A stretch of DNA of 64,000 nt. It comes from Molanna angustata. Its lineage: Eukaryota; Arthropoda; Insecta; Trichoptera; Molannidae. Positions 1 to 9,092 of this stretch are shown here, in pieces. A program made the position numbers and the translations under genes. Each line of letters opens with the position of its first letter. The first letter of the stretch is position 1. Where the stretch lies: the NCBI GenBank assembly GCA_963576475.1, contig OY754982.1, positions 17,964,217 through 18,028,216 on the forward strand, in the 5' to 3' direction. Below the pieces are notes generated by a model that saw only the letters and a list, made by a program, of their open reading frames with translations, did not search any database and was not told where the DNA came from.

Positions 1-536
1 TAAAACATAATATAGATAGTTAGAATCATCATAGTAGTTCCAATGCTCCAATAACAGGTGTTTACAACATAATGTAATAAGTATCACCAACAGAACATAG
101 GAATACACATAAAACATAATATAGATAGTTAGAATCATCATAGTAGTTCCAATGCTCCAATAACAGGTGTTTACAACATAATGTAATAAGTATCACCAAC
201 AGAACATAGGAATACACATAAAACATAATATAGATAGTTAGAATCATCATAGTAGTTCCAATGCTCCAATAACAGGTGTTTACAACATAATGTAATAAGT
301 ATCACCAACAGAACATAGGAATACACATAAAACATAATATAGATAGTTAGAATCATCATAGTAGTTCCAATGCTCCAATAACAGGTGTTTACAACATAAT
401 GTAATAAGTATCACCAACAGAACATAGGAATACACATAAAACATAATATAGATAGTTAGAATCATCATAGTAGTTCCAATGCTCCAATAACAGGTGTTTA
501 CAACATAATGTAATAAGTATCACCAACAGAACATAG
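1..536. repeat. 109-bp satellite array, left part (runs off window edge)
   Basis: About 4.9 head-to-tail copies of a 109-bp AT-rich unit, essentially identical to one another. The same unit resumes at 6465, so this is one array split by the retrotransposon at 537-6464. The minus strand carries a recurring 62-codon open frame, which is only a by-product of the repeat. The array continues beyond the left edge. Confidence 0.95.
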
Positions 537-751
537 TGTTATGAAATTAAGTACTATTTCTATTTAAATTGAAAATTTAAATAGAAATATTTTGAAAATA
601 AGAACCCAAGAAAAATGAAAACAAAAGATTTGAGTAGTGAGTTGGAAAAACTAGACAAACCTTGTAAAAATATAAATTGTAGAAATATAAATTGTAAAAA
701 TAAATAAGACTTTGAACCATAATAAAATAAATAAATATAAATTTCGGTACA
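537..751 (+). repeat. 5' LTR (215 bp)
   Basis: It starts TGTTATG and ends GGTACA and is identical to 6250-6464. An internal perfect inverted repeat (ATTTCTATTTAAATT, 3-nt loop, then its complement) lies at about 546-578. The LTR is extremely AT-rich. A U3/R/U5 division cannot be placed from sequence alone. Confidence 0.95.
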
Positions 752-753
752 TT

Positions 754-770
754 TGGTGTCAGGTGTGGGG
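754..770 (+). promoter_or_regulatory. Primer-binding site, tRNA-Leu-like
   Basis: TGGTGTCAGGTGTGGGG begins 2 nt after the 5' LTR, the usual Ty3/gypsy spacing. It starts with TGG, which pairs with a tRNA 3' CCA end, and resembles the complement of the tRNA-Leu 3' end used by mdg3-type elements. The tRNA identity is inferred from memory of that family. Confidence 0.7.
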
Positions 771-837
771 TATAAAAATACCCAAGTATTTTTTGTGTAA
801 GAAAAAAATAAAATAGTTATTTATAAAGACATTTATT

Positions 838-2037
838 ATGGCATCAAAAAAAATAACTCTTTTAGAGTTGAAAGTGGTTGATTTAAAACATGAGTTGGAG
901 GAGAGAGACGCTGATACATCAGGAAATAAAAATGCACTTCAACTACGATTGAGAAAAGTGATGCAAGAAGTAGGTGAGGATCCAGACACATACCTTTTTG
1001 AAATGCCTTGCTCTAACAACGATCTTTGTCAAGTCTTAAAAGAACATTCCAGAGACATAGAAGAGAAGTTTCAAGAACATTCCAGAGATATAAAAGGAGA
1101 AATTAAAGAAATCAAAGGAGAAGTAGCGATGCTTCAAAAGCATTCAAATACTATAGAAAAGAAATTCCAGAATTATTCTATGACCTTTGATGAGAAGATA
1201 AATGAATTAACTAAACAGATGAAAGTTTTGGAGAATCAAGTGCTTCCTTCAATCACGCCAATGAATTCCGAGCAAAATTCAGCTGTAGATACAAATTTTA
1301 AGTGTGTAGAAGATACAAGAGTACCAACAGTGGAGTGCGTGCGAAATGATATGCCAACCTTTGATGGAAAATGCCCCTGGGAAGAATATTTAACATTGTT
1401 CGAGACAGTGGCCATGATAAATGGCTGGTCCATGACAAGAAAGGCCTCAGTGTTGAGTGTATCATTACGAGGTGATGCTTTAAAAGTTTTGGAGACAATT
1501 CCTCTAGCTGAGCGACGAGATTTAAAATTGTTGATTGAGAGACTTGAGATGCGATTTGGACATAAGCACATGGAACAGTTTTACAGGTCACAACTTAAGA
1601 ATCGTAATCAGAAATCTAATGAAACTCTCCAGGAATTTGAGGCGGATATAGCGCGTCTAATTAGATATGCATACCCTACGGTTCCTGATGATGTGTGTGA
1701 AAGCCTTGCAGTAGAAAAGTTCTTGGATGGATTGTGGGCAAATGAGACACAACAAGCTGTAAAACTAGCTAGACCACAAACTTTGAGTGACGCTCTAACC
1801 CAGGCACTCGAATTTGAATCTATAAAAAAATCTTTACGAGGTCATGCTCAAGCCCGCGTTGTTGAGGCCGTTGAAGAGAATCAAAAACTCATCGAATGCA
1901 TTGTCGAAAAGGTGATGAAGGCATTGCAAGGAAGAAAAAGACAGTTTCGCTGCTGGGGTTGTGGACGAGCTGGACATCTACGTAATCGGTGTCCAAATGA
2001 AGCAACAACGCAACAGCAACAGCCACAGGAAAACTAA
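838..2037 (+). CDS. gag: Gag polyprotein with N-terminal SAP-like motif and CCHC knuckle
   Basis: A 399-residue capsid/nucleocapsid precursor of the Ty3/gypsy element, starting at the first ATG after the leader. Residues 8-42 fit a SAP-type DNA-binding motif (LxVxxLKxxLxxR...GxKxxLxxRL). Residues 65-130 are a charged heptad-like coiled coil with two EHSRDI repeats. The middle (about 165-340) resembles the retrotransposon gag region (WEEYLTLFE, LRGDALKVLE, FLDGL). A CCHC zinc knuckle, CWGCGRAGHLRNRC, lies near residues 374-387 and is followed by a Gln-rich tail. The pol frame is -1 to gag and is open across the gag stop at 2035-2037, so Gag-Pol is probably made by -1 frameshifting. A slippery site in the A-rich stretch near 2028-2040 is plausible but not proven. 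Confidence 0.93.
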   Translation: MASKKITLLELKVVDLKHELEERDADTSGNKNALQLRLRKVMQEVGEDPDTYLFEMPCSNNDLCQVLKEHSRDIEEKFQEHSRDIKGEIKEIKGEVAMLQKHSNTIEKKFQNYSMTFDEKINELTKQMKVLENQVLPSITPMNSEQNSAVDTNFKCVEDTRVPTVECVRNDMPTFDGKCPWEEYLTLFETVAMINGWSMTRKASVLSVSLRGDALKVLETIPLAERRDLKLLIERLEMRFGHKHMEQFYRSQLKNRNQKSNETLQEFEADIARLIRYAYPTVPDDVCESLAVEKFLDGLWANETQQAVKLARPQTLSDALTQALEFESIKKSLRGHAQARVVEAVEENQKLIECIVEKVMKALQGRKRQFRCWGCGRAGHLRNRCPNEATTQQQQPQEN

Positions 2038-2063
2038 AAAGGGTTGATGGGAAGGGGCAACTG

Positions 2064-2999
2064 TTGACCTACATTACCAATGCCTCAAAGAGATCTGCAG
2101 TTGTTGCATCATTCAGTGGTCGAGATACCAGTATGTTTATAAATGGCAAAGTAAATGGAAAGAATTTGAAACTTTTGCTGGATACTGGAGCAACGATGAC
2201 AATCATGAGACCAGATTTGCTTTATAACAAAAAGTGTATTACACCAACTAAATGGACATTACGAACAGCTACTGGGGAGTCGGCATCTATATGTGGTGAG
2301 ACATATGCCAACTTTCAAATTGGTAGTTCTATCTTCGATCATCAGGTGCTAGTGGCGAATATAGAGGAGGAAGTTATTCTCGGAATAGACATAATGGCGA
2401 AATATGGATTCCAGTTGGATCTAAAGAGGCGATCTTTGAAAATTGGAGATGAAGATGTTCTCGTGCAAGAGCGTGAGGAATTTTCTACACGTGTTCTTGC
2501 AGCGGATGTTGTAACTATTCCAAAACAAAGTGAGATGTTAGTACGAGTCAATTTAGACTGTGTTATCCCGAATGGACATGTTTTGGTTGTGGAGTCCAAC
2601 GCCAACAATGAAGCAGGAAAAGGAGTATTAATTGCAAGAGCACTGATTCAAAACCAAAAGGAAATTTTAGTCAGATTAATGAACATAAATGAATATCCAG
2701 TAACTGTCAAAAAAGGAGCTTATTTAAGTGTGTGTTCATCAGTTTCATCAGTAACACAAAATGCCTGCATCGCACAAGTTTCTTCAGAGGATGTACCAAA
2801 ACATCTTGAAGACTTTGTAAAAGATGCTTGTAAGGAACTTACCAAAGAACAAAGCAAACAAATTAGATACCTCATTGCTCATTATCAAGATGTTTTTGAG
2901 AATGCGAGTCTTTCTAAAGGAAGAACCAATGTTGTTCAACATCAAATAGATACGGGTGACGCAAGGCCTATCGCCAATTACCTAGAAGGCTACCATTAG
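2064..2999 (+). CDS. Aspartic protease and start of pol, frame ends early
   Basis: The 311-codon frame has no ATG at its head (2064 is TTG), and the same frame is open upstream through the end of gag, so it should be read by frameshifting. The protease active site DTGA lies at 2181-2192 in the context LLLDTGATMTIM, and a flap-like ILGIDIM stretch follows. The C-terminal part leads towards RT (DVFE, HQIDTGDARPI). The frame then stops at 2999, while the downstream frame contains the expected RT lead-in. The simplest reading is a one-nucleotide discontinuity near 2968-2975 separating protease from RT. It could be a real inactivating deletion or a sequencing error. Confidence 0.88.
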   Translation: MTYITNASKRSAVVASFSGRDTSMFINGKVNGKNLKLLLDTGATMTIMRPDLLYNKKCITPTKWTLRTATGESASICGETYANFQIGSSIFDHQVLVANIEEEVILGIDIMAKYGFQLDLKRRSLKIGDEDVLVQEREEFSTRVLAADVVTIPKQSEMLVRVNLDCVIPNGHVLVVESNANNEAGKGVLIARALIQNQKEILVRLMNINEYPVTVKKGAYLSVCSSVSSVTQNACIAQVSSEDVPKHLEDFVKDACKELTKEQSKQIRYLIAHYQDVFENASLSKGRTNVVQHQIDTGDARPIANYLEGYH

Positions 3000-3034
3000 C
3001 AAAGCGGGCGGAAGCAGATCAAATTATTCAAGAC

Positions 3035-6000
3035 ATGGAAAGGGATAGCGTTATTGAACCATCAAGCAGCCCATGGTGTTCACCAGTAGTGTTAGTTAAA
3101 AAAAAAGATGGCTCAACTCGGTTCTGTGTGGACTTTCGCTTATTGAATAATGTAACTAAGAAGGATAGTTATCCACTGCCTCGAATCGATGACACCCTAG
3201 ATACATTGGCTGGTTGTAAGATCTTCTCAACTTTGGATCTAAAGAGTGGTTATTGGCAGGTTGGATTGGAACCCAAGGATAGAGAAAAAACGGCGTTTTC
3301 TGTTGGAAGTGGATTGTGGCAATTCAAAGTGATGCCATTTGGACTTTGCAATGCACCGGCTACGTTTGAACGACTAATGGAAAGTGTGCTAAGAGGATTA
3401 TCGTGGGAGACCTGTTTGGTATACTTAGATGACATCATCGTACTTGGGAAGCGTTTTGAAGAACATTTAGGAAATTTGGAACAGGTATTTTCACGATTGA
3501 GGTTGGCCAACCTTAAACTCAATTGCAAGAAATGTATATTGTTCCGAAAGCAAGTCAACTATCTAGGTCATGTTGTCTCTGAGGAGGGAGTAGCAGTAGA
3601 TCCTGAGAAGATTAAAGCTGTTCGAGATTGGCCAGTACTTAAAGACAAACATGAAGTAAGAAGCTTTTTGGGTCTGAGTACCTACTATCGACGATTTGTT
3701 CCAGGCTTTGCTGACATCGCAAAGCCACTGACAAAACTCACGGAGGAAAGCAGTGAATTCATATGGGATTTCAAGTGCCAACATGCATTTGAAGAATTAA
3801 AACAGGTTCTAATTAATTCTCCGGTTTTGAGTTATCCTCGAGCTGAAGGAATGTTTATTCTGGATACAGATGCAAGTAACGTTGGTATCGGAAGTGTGCT
3901 CTCCCAAGTACAAGATGGGGCAGAACGCGTGATTGCTTACTTCAGTAAAGTATTGTCGAAACCAGAACGCAATTACTGTGTAACACGAAGAGAATTGCTT
4001 GCTGTTATCAAGTCAGTTGAGCACTTTCGCAAGTATTTATATGGACGGAAATTTCTTTTAAGGACAGATCACTCGGCACTTGTGTGGCTTTTGCGATTCA
4101 AGAATCCTGAAGGTCAAGTGGCAAGATGGATAGAGAGATTGCAAGAATATGACTATGATTCTGAACATCGAGCCGGACTTCATCATAGAAATGCCGATGC
4201 ACTGTCAAGGCGACCATGTCCAGAGGATTGCCAGCACTGTAATAAGGCTGAGGAAAAGTTTTTTATAGCTTGTAGAACCACGGTCGTTGACAATTTTTGG
4301 CAAGATGATGAAATACGAGCAGACCAATTGGAAGACCCAGATCTCAAGTTTGTAATGCAGTGGAAGGAAAATGATCAAAGACCTTTATGGGAAGAAATAG
4401 CTTCACTATCTCCAAATATTAAGTCATACTGGGCTCAGTGGCAATCCATTGTCGTGGAAAATGGGTTGTTAAAGCGTGTATTGGAGAATGAAGATGGAAC
4501 ACAGCAGAGACAACAACTATTGATTCCAAGGAAGAGAATTCCTGAAGTTCTTAAACTGCTTCACAATGATGTGTCTGGGGGACACTTGGGAGTTAAAAAA
4601 ACCACAAAAAAAATTCGTCAACGTTTTTATTGGGTCAATTACAATGGAGATGTAAAAGATTGGTGTAGAAGATGTGTAACTTGTGCCACTTCAAACGGAC
4701 CTCAGAAACGAAGGCGTGCGCCAATGAGGCAGTATAATGTTGGTAGCCCATTTGAAAGGATAGCCATTGACATAGCGGGGCCGTTTCCCACAACGGAAAG
4801 AGGGAATAAATATATTCTGGTAGCAATGGACTATTTTAGTAAATGGACAGAAGCCTATGCACTACCGAATCAAGAAGCTACCACTGTTGCTGAAGTCTTG
4901 GTAAGGGAACTGATAAGTCGTTTTGGAGTACCATTGGAGTTACACTCGGACCAGGGAAGAAACTTTGAATCAGCCGTATTCCAGGGAATTTGTGAAGCAT
5001 TAGGAATTCGAAAGACGAGAACAACTGCTTTGCATCCACAGTCGGATGGAATGGTGGAGCGAATGAATCGAACAATTGGAAGATTTTTGTCAAAAGCAGT
5101 GTCCGATCACCAGAAGGATTGGGACGAATACATCCACTTGTTCTTATTAGCTTATCGAGCAGCAATTCATGAGACAACAGGGCAAACACCGGCAAGTGTG
5201 ATTTTTGGCCGTGAGTTACGGTTACCTTGCGACCTGCAGTATGGATCTAAGCCTGGAGAAGATCTAGTTGGAGAAGATTATGTGTCAGATCTTCGGAGGA
5301 AAATGAATGCTATACATGACCGTGTACGGTCCAATATTCAAGTAGCTAGTGACAAGATGAAGGAGCGATACGACATTAAAGCTGTGGAAGGTGGTTATCA
5401 GGCTGGAGACTTGGTTTGGTTATTTAATCCACAACGACGACGAGGCTACTCACCAAAGCTTCAGAAATCCTGGGAAGGACCGTATGAAGTGATCAAAAGG
5501 ATTAATGATGTGGTTTATCGTATACGAAGAAAACCAAATGGGAAGCCAAGAGTGGTACATTTCAATCGCCTGGCTCCCTTTTTAGGTGATAACAAGGATG
5601 AGGAAAAAAATCCAGTTGCTCAAGTTTGCAATGTCCAAAGTGAAGAAAAGACCTTCGAGGAATTCATGATGACTCCTTATCGACGCACTCGCCATGGTGT
5701 GACTGTGGAAATTGAGCAAGACCTCTTCGATATCCCAGAAGATAATGTTTTAGCTTACTATGTGGCTCAAGACATGAAGATGACTAGTGGTATAGCCAAA
5801 GTTATCATGAGAAAGTATGGGATGTTATATGAGCTAAAAGCCAAGAATCTGAAGATTGGAGAAGCGGTCCATTCACAGCATGGAAAACAGCATTTATTCT
5901 ACATGACGAATAAGGAAACGTCTGAGGAACGAGCAGAGTATGCTCAGATGTGGAACTGTCTCCGAAGTATGCGGGATCAAATGTTACAGTTGAATCTTAT

Positions 6001-6238
6001 GAAGCTCGGCATTCCAAAGATCAGTGATGGTATGGATTGGAAAGTGGTTCGGAATATGATAGAAGAGATTTTTCATAATACTGGAATTAATGTTCTAGTT
6101 TGCTGCTATAATCCAAGATACAGTAAAAATATAAAAAAAAGTGTACCATGTTACTTTTTCAAAGCATCTCACTGTAGAGAAGGTTCAAAATGCCGATTTA
6201 TTCATCTAGAGAATTCTGTTCGGGACGAACTGAACTAA
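3035..6238 (+). CDS. pol: Pol: RT, RNase H, integrase, macro domain, CCCH finger
   Basis: A 1,067-codon frame. The RT occupies about residues 1-230, with the catalytic YLDD at residues 130-133 (3422-3433). RNase H begins near residue 275 (LDTDASN). The integrase has an HHCC zinc region near 508-550 (H...H...CRRC...C), a DDE core near 573-690 (IDIAGPF, HSDQGRNF, and an E in DGMVERMN), and a GPY/F-type module near 795-835 (WEGPYEV). An additional region follows. Residues 889-1025 align along their whole length with the TARG1/OARD1 type of macro domain (QDMKMTSGIA, KYG, PKISDGMDW, MIEEIF). Residues 1039-1057 form a C-x7-C-x5-C-x3-H zinc finger. The ATG at 3035 is simply the first Met; the RT N-terminus starts upstream in this frame. 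There is no env-like segment. Confidence 0.95.
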   Translation: MERDSVIEPSSSPWCSPVVLVKKKDGSTRFCVDFRLLNNVTKKDSYPLPRIDDTLDTLAGCKIFSTLDLKSGYWQVGLEPKDREKTAFSVGSGLWQFKVMPFGLCNAPATFERLMESVLRGLSWETCLVYLDDIIVLGKRFEEHLGNLEQVFSRLRLANLKLNCKKCILFRKQVNYLGHVVSEEGVAVDPEKIKAVRDWPVLKDKHEVRSFLGLSTYYRRFVPGFADIAKPLTKLTEESSEFIWDFKCQHAFEELKQVLINSPVLSYPRAEGMFILDTDASNVGIGSVLSQVQDGAERVIAYFSKVLSKPERNYCVTRRELLAVIKSVEHFRKYLYGRKFLLRTDHSALVWLLRFKNPEGQVARWIERLQEYDYDSEHRAGLHHRNADALSRRPCPEDCQHCNKAEEKFFIACRTTVVDNFWQDDEIRADQLEDPDLKFVMQWKENDQRPLWEEIASLSPNIKSYWAQWQSIVVENGLLKRVLENEDGTQQRQQLLIPRKRIPEVLKLLHNDVSGGHLGVKKTTKKIRQRFYWVNYNGDVKDWCRRCVTCATSNGPQKRRRAPMRQYNVGSPFERIAIDIAGPFPTTERGNKYILVAMDYFSKWTEAYALPNQEATTVAEVLVRELISRFGVPLELHSDQGRNFESAVFQGICEALGIRKTRTTALHPQSDGMVERMNRTIGRFLSKAVSDHQKDWDEYIHLFLLAYRAAIHETTGQTPASVIFGRELRLPCDLQYGSKPGEDLVGEDYVSDLRRKMNAIHDRVRSNIQVASDKMKERYDIKAVEGGYQAGDLVWLFNPQRRRGYSPKLQKSWEGPYEVIKRINDVVYRIRRKPNGKPRVVHFNRLAPFLGDNKDEEKNPVAQVCNVQSEEKTFEEFMMTPYRRTRHGVTVEIEQDLFDIPEDNVLAYYVAQDMKMTSGIAKVIMRKYGMLYELKAKNLKIGEAVHSQHGKQHLFYMTNKETSEERAEYAQMWNCLRSMRDQMLQLNLMKLGIPKISDGMDWKVVRNMIEEIFHNTGINVLVCCYNPRYSKNIKKSVPCYFFKASHCREGSKCRFIHLENSVRDELN
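5699..6109 (+). other. Macro domain (TARG1/OARD1-like) within pol
   Basis: Encoded residues 889-1025. Family knowledge: macro domains bind ADP-ribose, and the TARG1 type removes ADP-ribose from acidic residues using a Lys and an Asp. Seen here: the ligand-loop segment QDMKMTSGIA, the KYG turn, the GMDW segment whose Asp1001 falls where TARG1 has its catalytic Asp125, and a C-terminal MIEEIF helix followed by a strand. The catalytic Lys84 position of TARG1 appears to align with Asn959, with Lys960 next to it. The domain may therefore bind, but not hydrolyse, or use the neighbouring Lys. The alignment was made by eye against TARG1 as remembered. Confidence 0.82.
6149..6205 (+). other. CCCH zinc finger at pol C-terminus
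   Basis: Encoded residues 1039-1057 have the spacing C-x7-C-x5-C-x3-H. Ten residues follow, then the stop. CCCH fingers of this spacing usually bind RNA. It directly follows the macro domain, so the two may act together, for example by bringing the macro domain to an RNA. That role is inference. Confidence 0.75.
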
Positions 6239-6249
6239 GAGGGAGGCAG
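6239..6249 (+). promoter_or_regulatory. Polypurine tract
   Basis: GAGGGAGGCAG lies between the pol stop and the first base of the 3' LTR, the expected site of plus-strand priming. Confidence 0.85.
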
Positions 6250-6464
6250 TGTTATGAAATTAAGTACTATTTCTATTTAAATTGAAAATTTAAATAGAAA
6301 TATTTTGAAAATAAGAACCCAAGAAAAATGAAAACAAAAGATTTGAGTAGTGAGTTGGAAAAACTAGACAAACCTTGTAAAAATATAAATTGTAGAAATA
6401 TAAATTGTAAAAATAAATAAGACTTTGAACCATAATAAAATAAATAAATATAAATTTCGGTACA
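6250..6464 (+). repeat. 3' LTR (215 bp)
   Basis: Identical to 537-751. The ATAG target copy follows at 6465-6468, after which the satellite unit resumes in register. Confidence 0.95.
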
Positions 6465-7640
6465 ATAGGAATACACATAAAACATAATATAGATAGTTAG
6501 AATCATCATAGTAGTTCCAATGCTCCAATAACAGGTGTTTACAACATAATGTAATAAGTATCACCAACAGAACATAGGAATACACATAAAACATAATATA
6601 GATAGTTAGAATCATCATAGTAGTTCCAATGCTCCAATAACAGGTGTTTACAACATAATGTAATAAGTATCACCAACAGAACATAGGAATACACATAAAA
6701 CATAATATAGATAGTTAGAATCATCATAGTAGTTCCAATGCTCCAATAACAGGTGTTTACAACATAATGTAATAAGTATCACCAACAGAACATAGGAATA
6801 CACATAAAACATAATATAGATAGTTAGAATCATCATAGTAGTTCCAATGCTCCAATAACAGGTGTTTACAACATAATGTAATAAGTATCACCAACAGAAC
6901 ATAGGAATACACATAAAACATAATATAGATAGTTAGAATCATCATAGTAGTTCCAATGCTCCAATAACAGGTGTTTACAACATAATGTAATAAGTATCAC
7001 CAACAGAACATAGGAATACACATAAAACATAATATAGATAGTTAGAATCATCATAGTAGTTCCAATGCTCCAATAACAGGTGTTTACAACATAATGTAAT
7101 AAGTATCACCAACAGAACATAGGAATACACATAAAACATAATATAGATAGTTAGAATCATCATAGTAGTTCCAATGCTCCAATAACAGGTGTTTACAACA
7201 TAATGTAATAAGTATCACCAACAGAACATAGGAATACACATAAAACATAATATAGATAGTTAGAATCATCATAGTAGTTCCAATGCTCCAATAACAGGTG
7301 TTTACAACATAATGTAATAAGTATCACCAACAGAACATAGGAATACACATAAAACATAATATAGATAGTTAGAATCATCATAGTAGTTCCAATGCTCCAA
7401 TAACAGGTGTTTACAACATAATGTAATAAGTATCACCAACAGAACATAGGAATACACATAAAACATAATATAGATAGTTAGAATCATCATAGTAGTTCCA
7501 ATGCTCCAATAACAGGTGTTTACAACATAATGTAATAAGTATCACCAACAGAACATAGGAATACACATAGAACATAATATAGACAGTTAGAATCATCATA
7601 GTAGTTCCATTGCTCCAATGACAGGTGTTTACAACATACA
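6465..7640. repeat. 109-bp satellite array, right part
   Basis: About 10.8 copies of the same 109-bp unit as 1-536. All copies appear identical except the last partial one (about 7557-7640), which carries several substitutions before the array ends near ACAACATACATATATTG. Divergence only in the edge unit is typical of unequal exchange or conversion homogenising the interior. Confidence 0.95.
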
Positions 7641-8981
7641 TATATTGAATATATCTCATTTAATTGAATATTAAATATATATATAATTAATACAAACATT
7701 TATAGAAAGTAAATCTTAATTGATTTAATTAGCCTTTATAAAATAATCTAAATAGGTAACTATAACACACACACAGTGTAGTGTATTGTTAAAACACACT
7801 TCAGAGAAGCAATTATTAGGGGAAAACATCTCATAATGATTGTTGACTTGCTCTATCAAAAGCTTGAAGGTCCTGAGGCTGTTTGAGAATATGTCGAGGT
7901 TCTCAATTTTTGTGTATAAAGAATTAGGTATAGGAGCGCATCATTCTACTCAGTGGACTGAAATGGCCTAGAGTGTTTGGTATCGACCATACTATTTAGT
8001 ATCTTGTAAAGAAATATGAGCTCTGATGTTGCTCTTCTATCTGATAGTCTTTTAATATTAAAGTGCTTTAGACGCTCAGAATACGACATATCACCACCGA
8101 TACCTGTGTTGGTGATGTCCAGAGCATTGGTTGATTTCTAGTGATAGTAGTCAGTGCTGACTTCATACTAGTTAGCTGTGCGCTAGGTAAAGGCAACGTT
8201 GTAATACCTAAACATGAAAAGCGGCTGATTTGTTTGACGCATTGACAAGATGGAATCACAAAACAGTATAAGGTAAACGTAATTTGTCAGAAAAATCTCC
8301 ACAGCTGAAATTATTTTTTTGACAAATTTTTTTCAAGAATAAATAAATATGTCCTTAAACATGTACAATTACATCCTCATACCTTCCCTAAAATAAGCAT
8401 AAATGTCTTTTGTTTGTGCAAACAAATTTGTAACTTTTAATCACTTTAAATGACTAAAATATTGATATGATTAAATAATGCTGGAAAATTTCAACTGACC
8501 ATACAAATACATAATAATAGTCGAACTGAAATAGGCATTTCGGCGTTGCTTTAGAAATTTCTACCGCACAGCTTATATGGAGTTAGCATTGGTGTTATGT
8601 TGTGAAACACAAAATGAAAAATAAAAAAAAAATATGCACTTGTAAAATATACAAATCTGCATTGAAATATCATAAATTGTTTCTTTAATAAAAATGTTTA
8701 TTTCGTCTATCTGTATCGATGTTTGGACAGAGAAAAAACATCTCTGAAATGAGATATTCATTACCAATATTCTGGAGACGGCTGATTAGCGTATGTGATA
8801 TTCTCTCTGTGTACATGTATTGGTGTAAAAAAATAAACTTCCTTGCTATAACTAACAGCGTTTTCATTTTGACTTTGGGGCCGTACAAGCACATAATGAA
8901 CATAACTTTTGGCTTCCTTTGAAATTTTCTCAATTAAATCTTCATTATATTTTCTGCCATAATTTTTCTTTCATTATCTTT
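7641..8981. other. AT-rich stretch, no gene recognised
   Basis: This holds a short CA run near 7769 and less AT-rich sequence at about 7800-8270 that looks like decayed mobile-element DNA but that I cannot name. The short open frames at 8573-8933 overlap on both strands and show no domain. The LINE begins after this. Confidence 0.5.
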
Positions 8982-9092
8982 ATCGGATAGGCATTTTTTT
9001 TTTTTTTGCGGGTGGCAGTTCTCAGGAGAACACACTTAGGCCGGTTGGCCCTTTGTGATACCACAAGTAGAAGATTTGGGCTGTCCTCCCCC

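Larger units (their letters stand above)
537..6464 (+). mobile_element. Ty3/gypsy LTR retrotransposon with macro-domain pol
   Basis: A complete Metaviridae-type element of 5,928 bp. The two LTRs (537-751 and 6250-6464) are 215 bp each, begin TG, end CA, and are identical base for base. A primer-binding site follows the 5' LTR and a purine tract precedes the 3' LTR. The target duplication is ATAG at 533-536 and 6465-6468, inside a 109-bp satellite unit. Gene order is gag, protease, RT, RNase H, integrase, then an extra macro domain and CCCH finger. Identical LTRs imply a very recent insertion. The protease and RT frames are broken apart near 2970, so this copy may not be autonomous, or the break may be a base-calling error. 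No envelope gene is seen. Confidence 0.96.

Noticed and set aside
1..536. CRISPR-like or LTR-like reading of the 109-bp repeats
   Set aside because: The repeats are directly tandem with no spacers, and the true LTRs are separate 215-bp sequences.
1236..1591. Minus-strand open frames inside gag, and others inside pol at 3250-5195
   Set aside because: Shadows of the real plus-strand ORFs, with no recognisable protein features.
62..7659. Many identical 62-codon minus-strand open frames
   Set aside because: They recur every 109 bp because the satellite unit happens to be open in one frame. They have no domain, start context or variation pattern of a gene.
7830..8270. Decayed RT or kinesin stalk exons
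   Set aside because: No reading frame gave a convincing motif, and no splice-bounded exon could be set.
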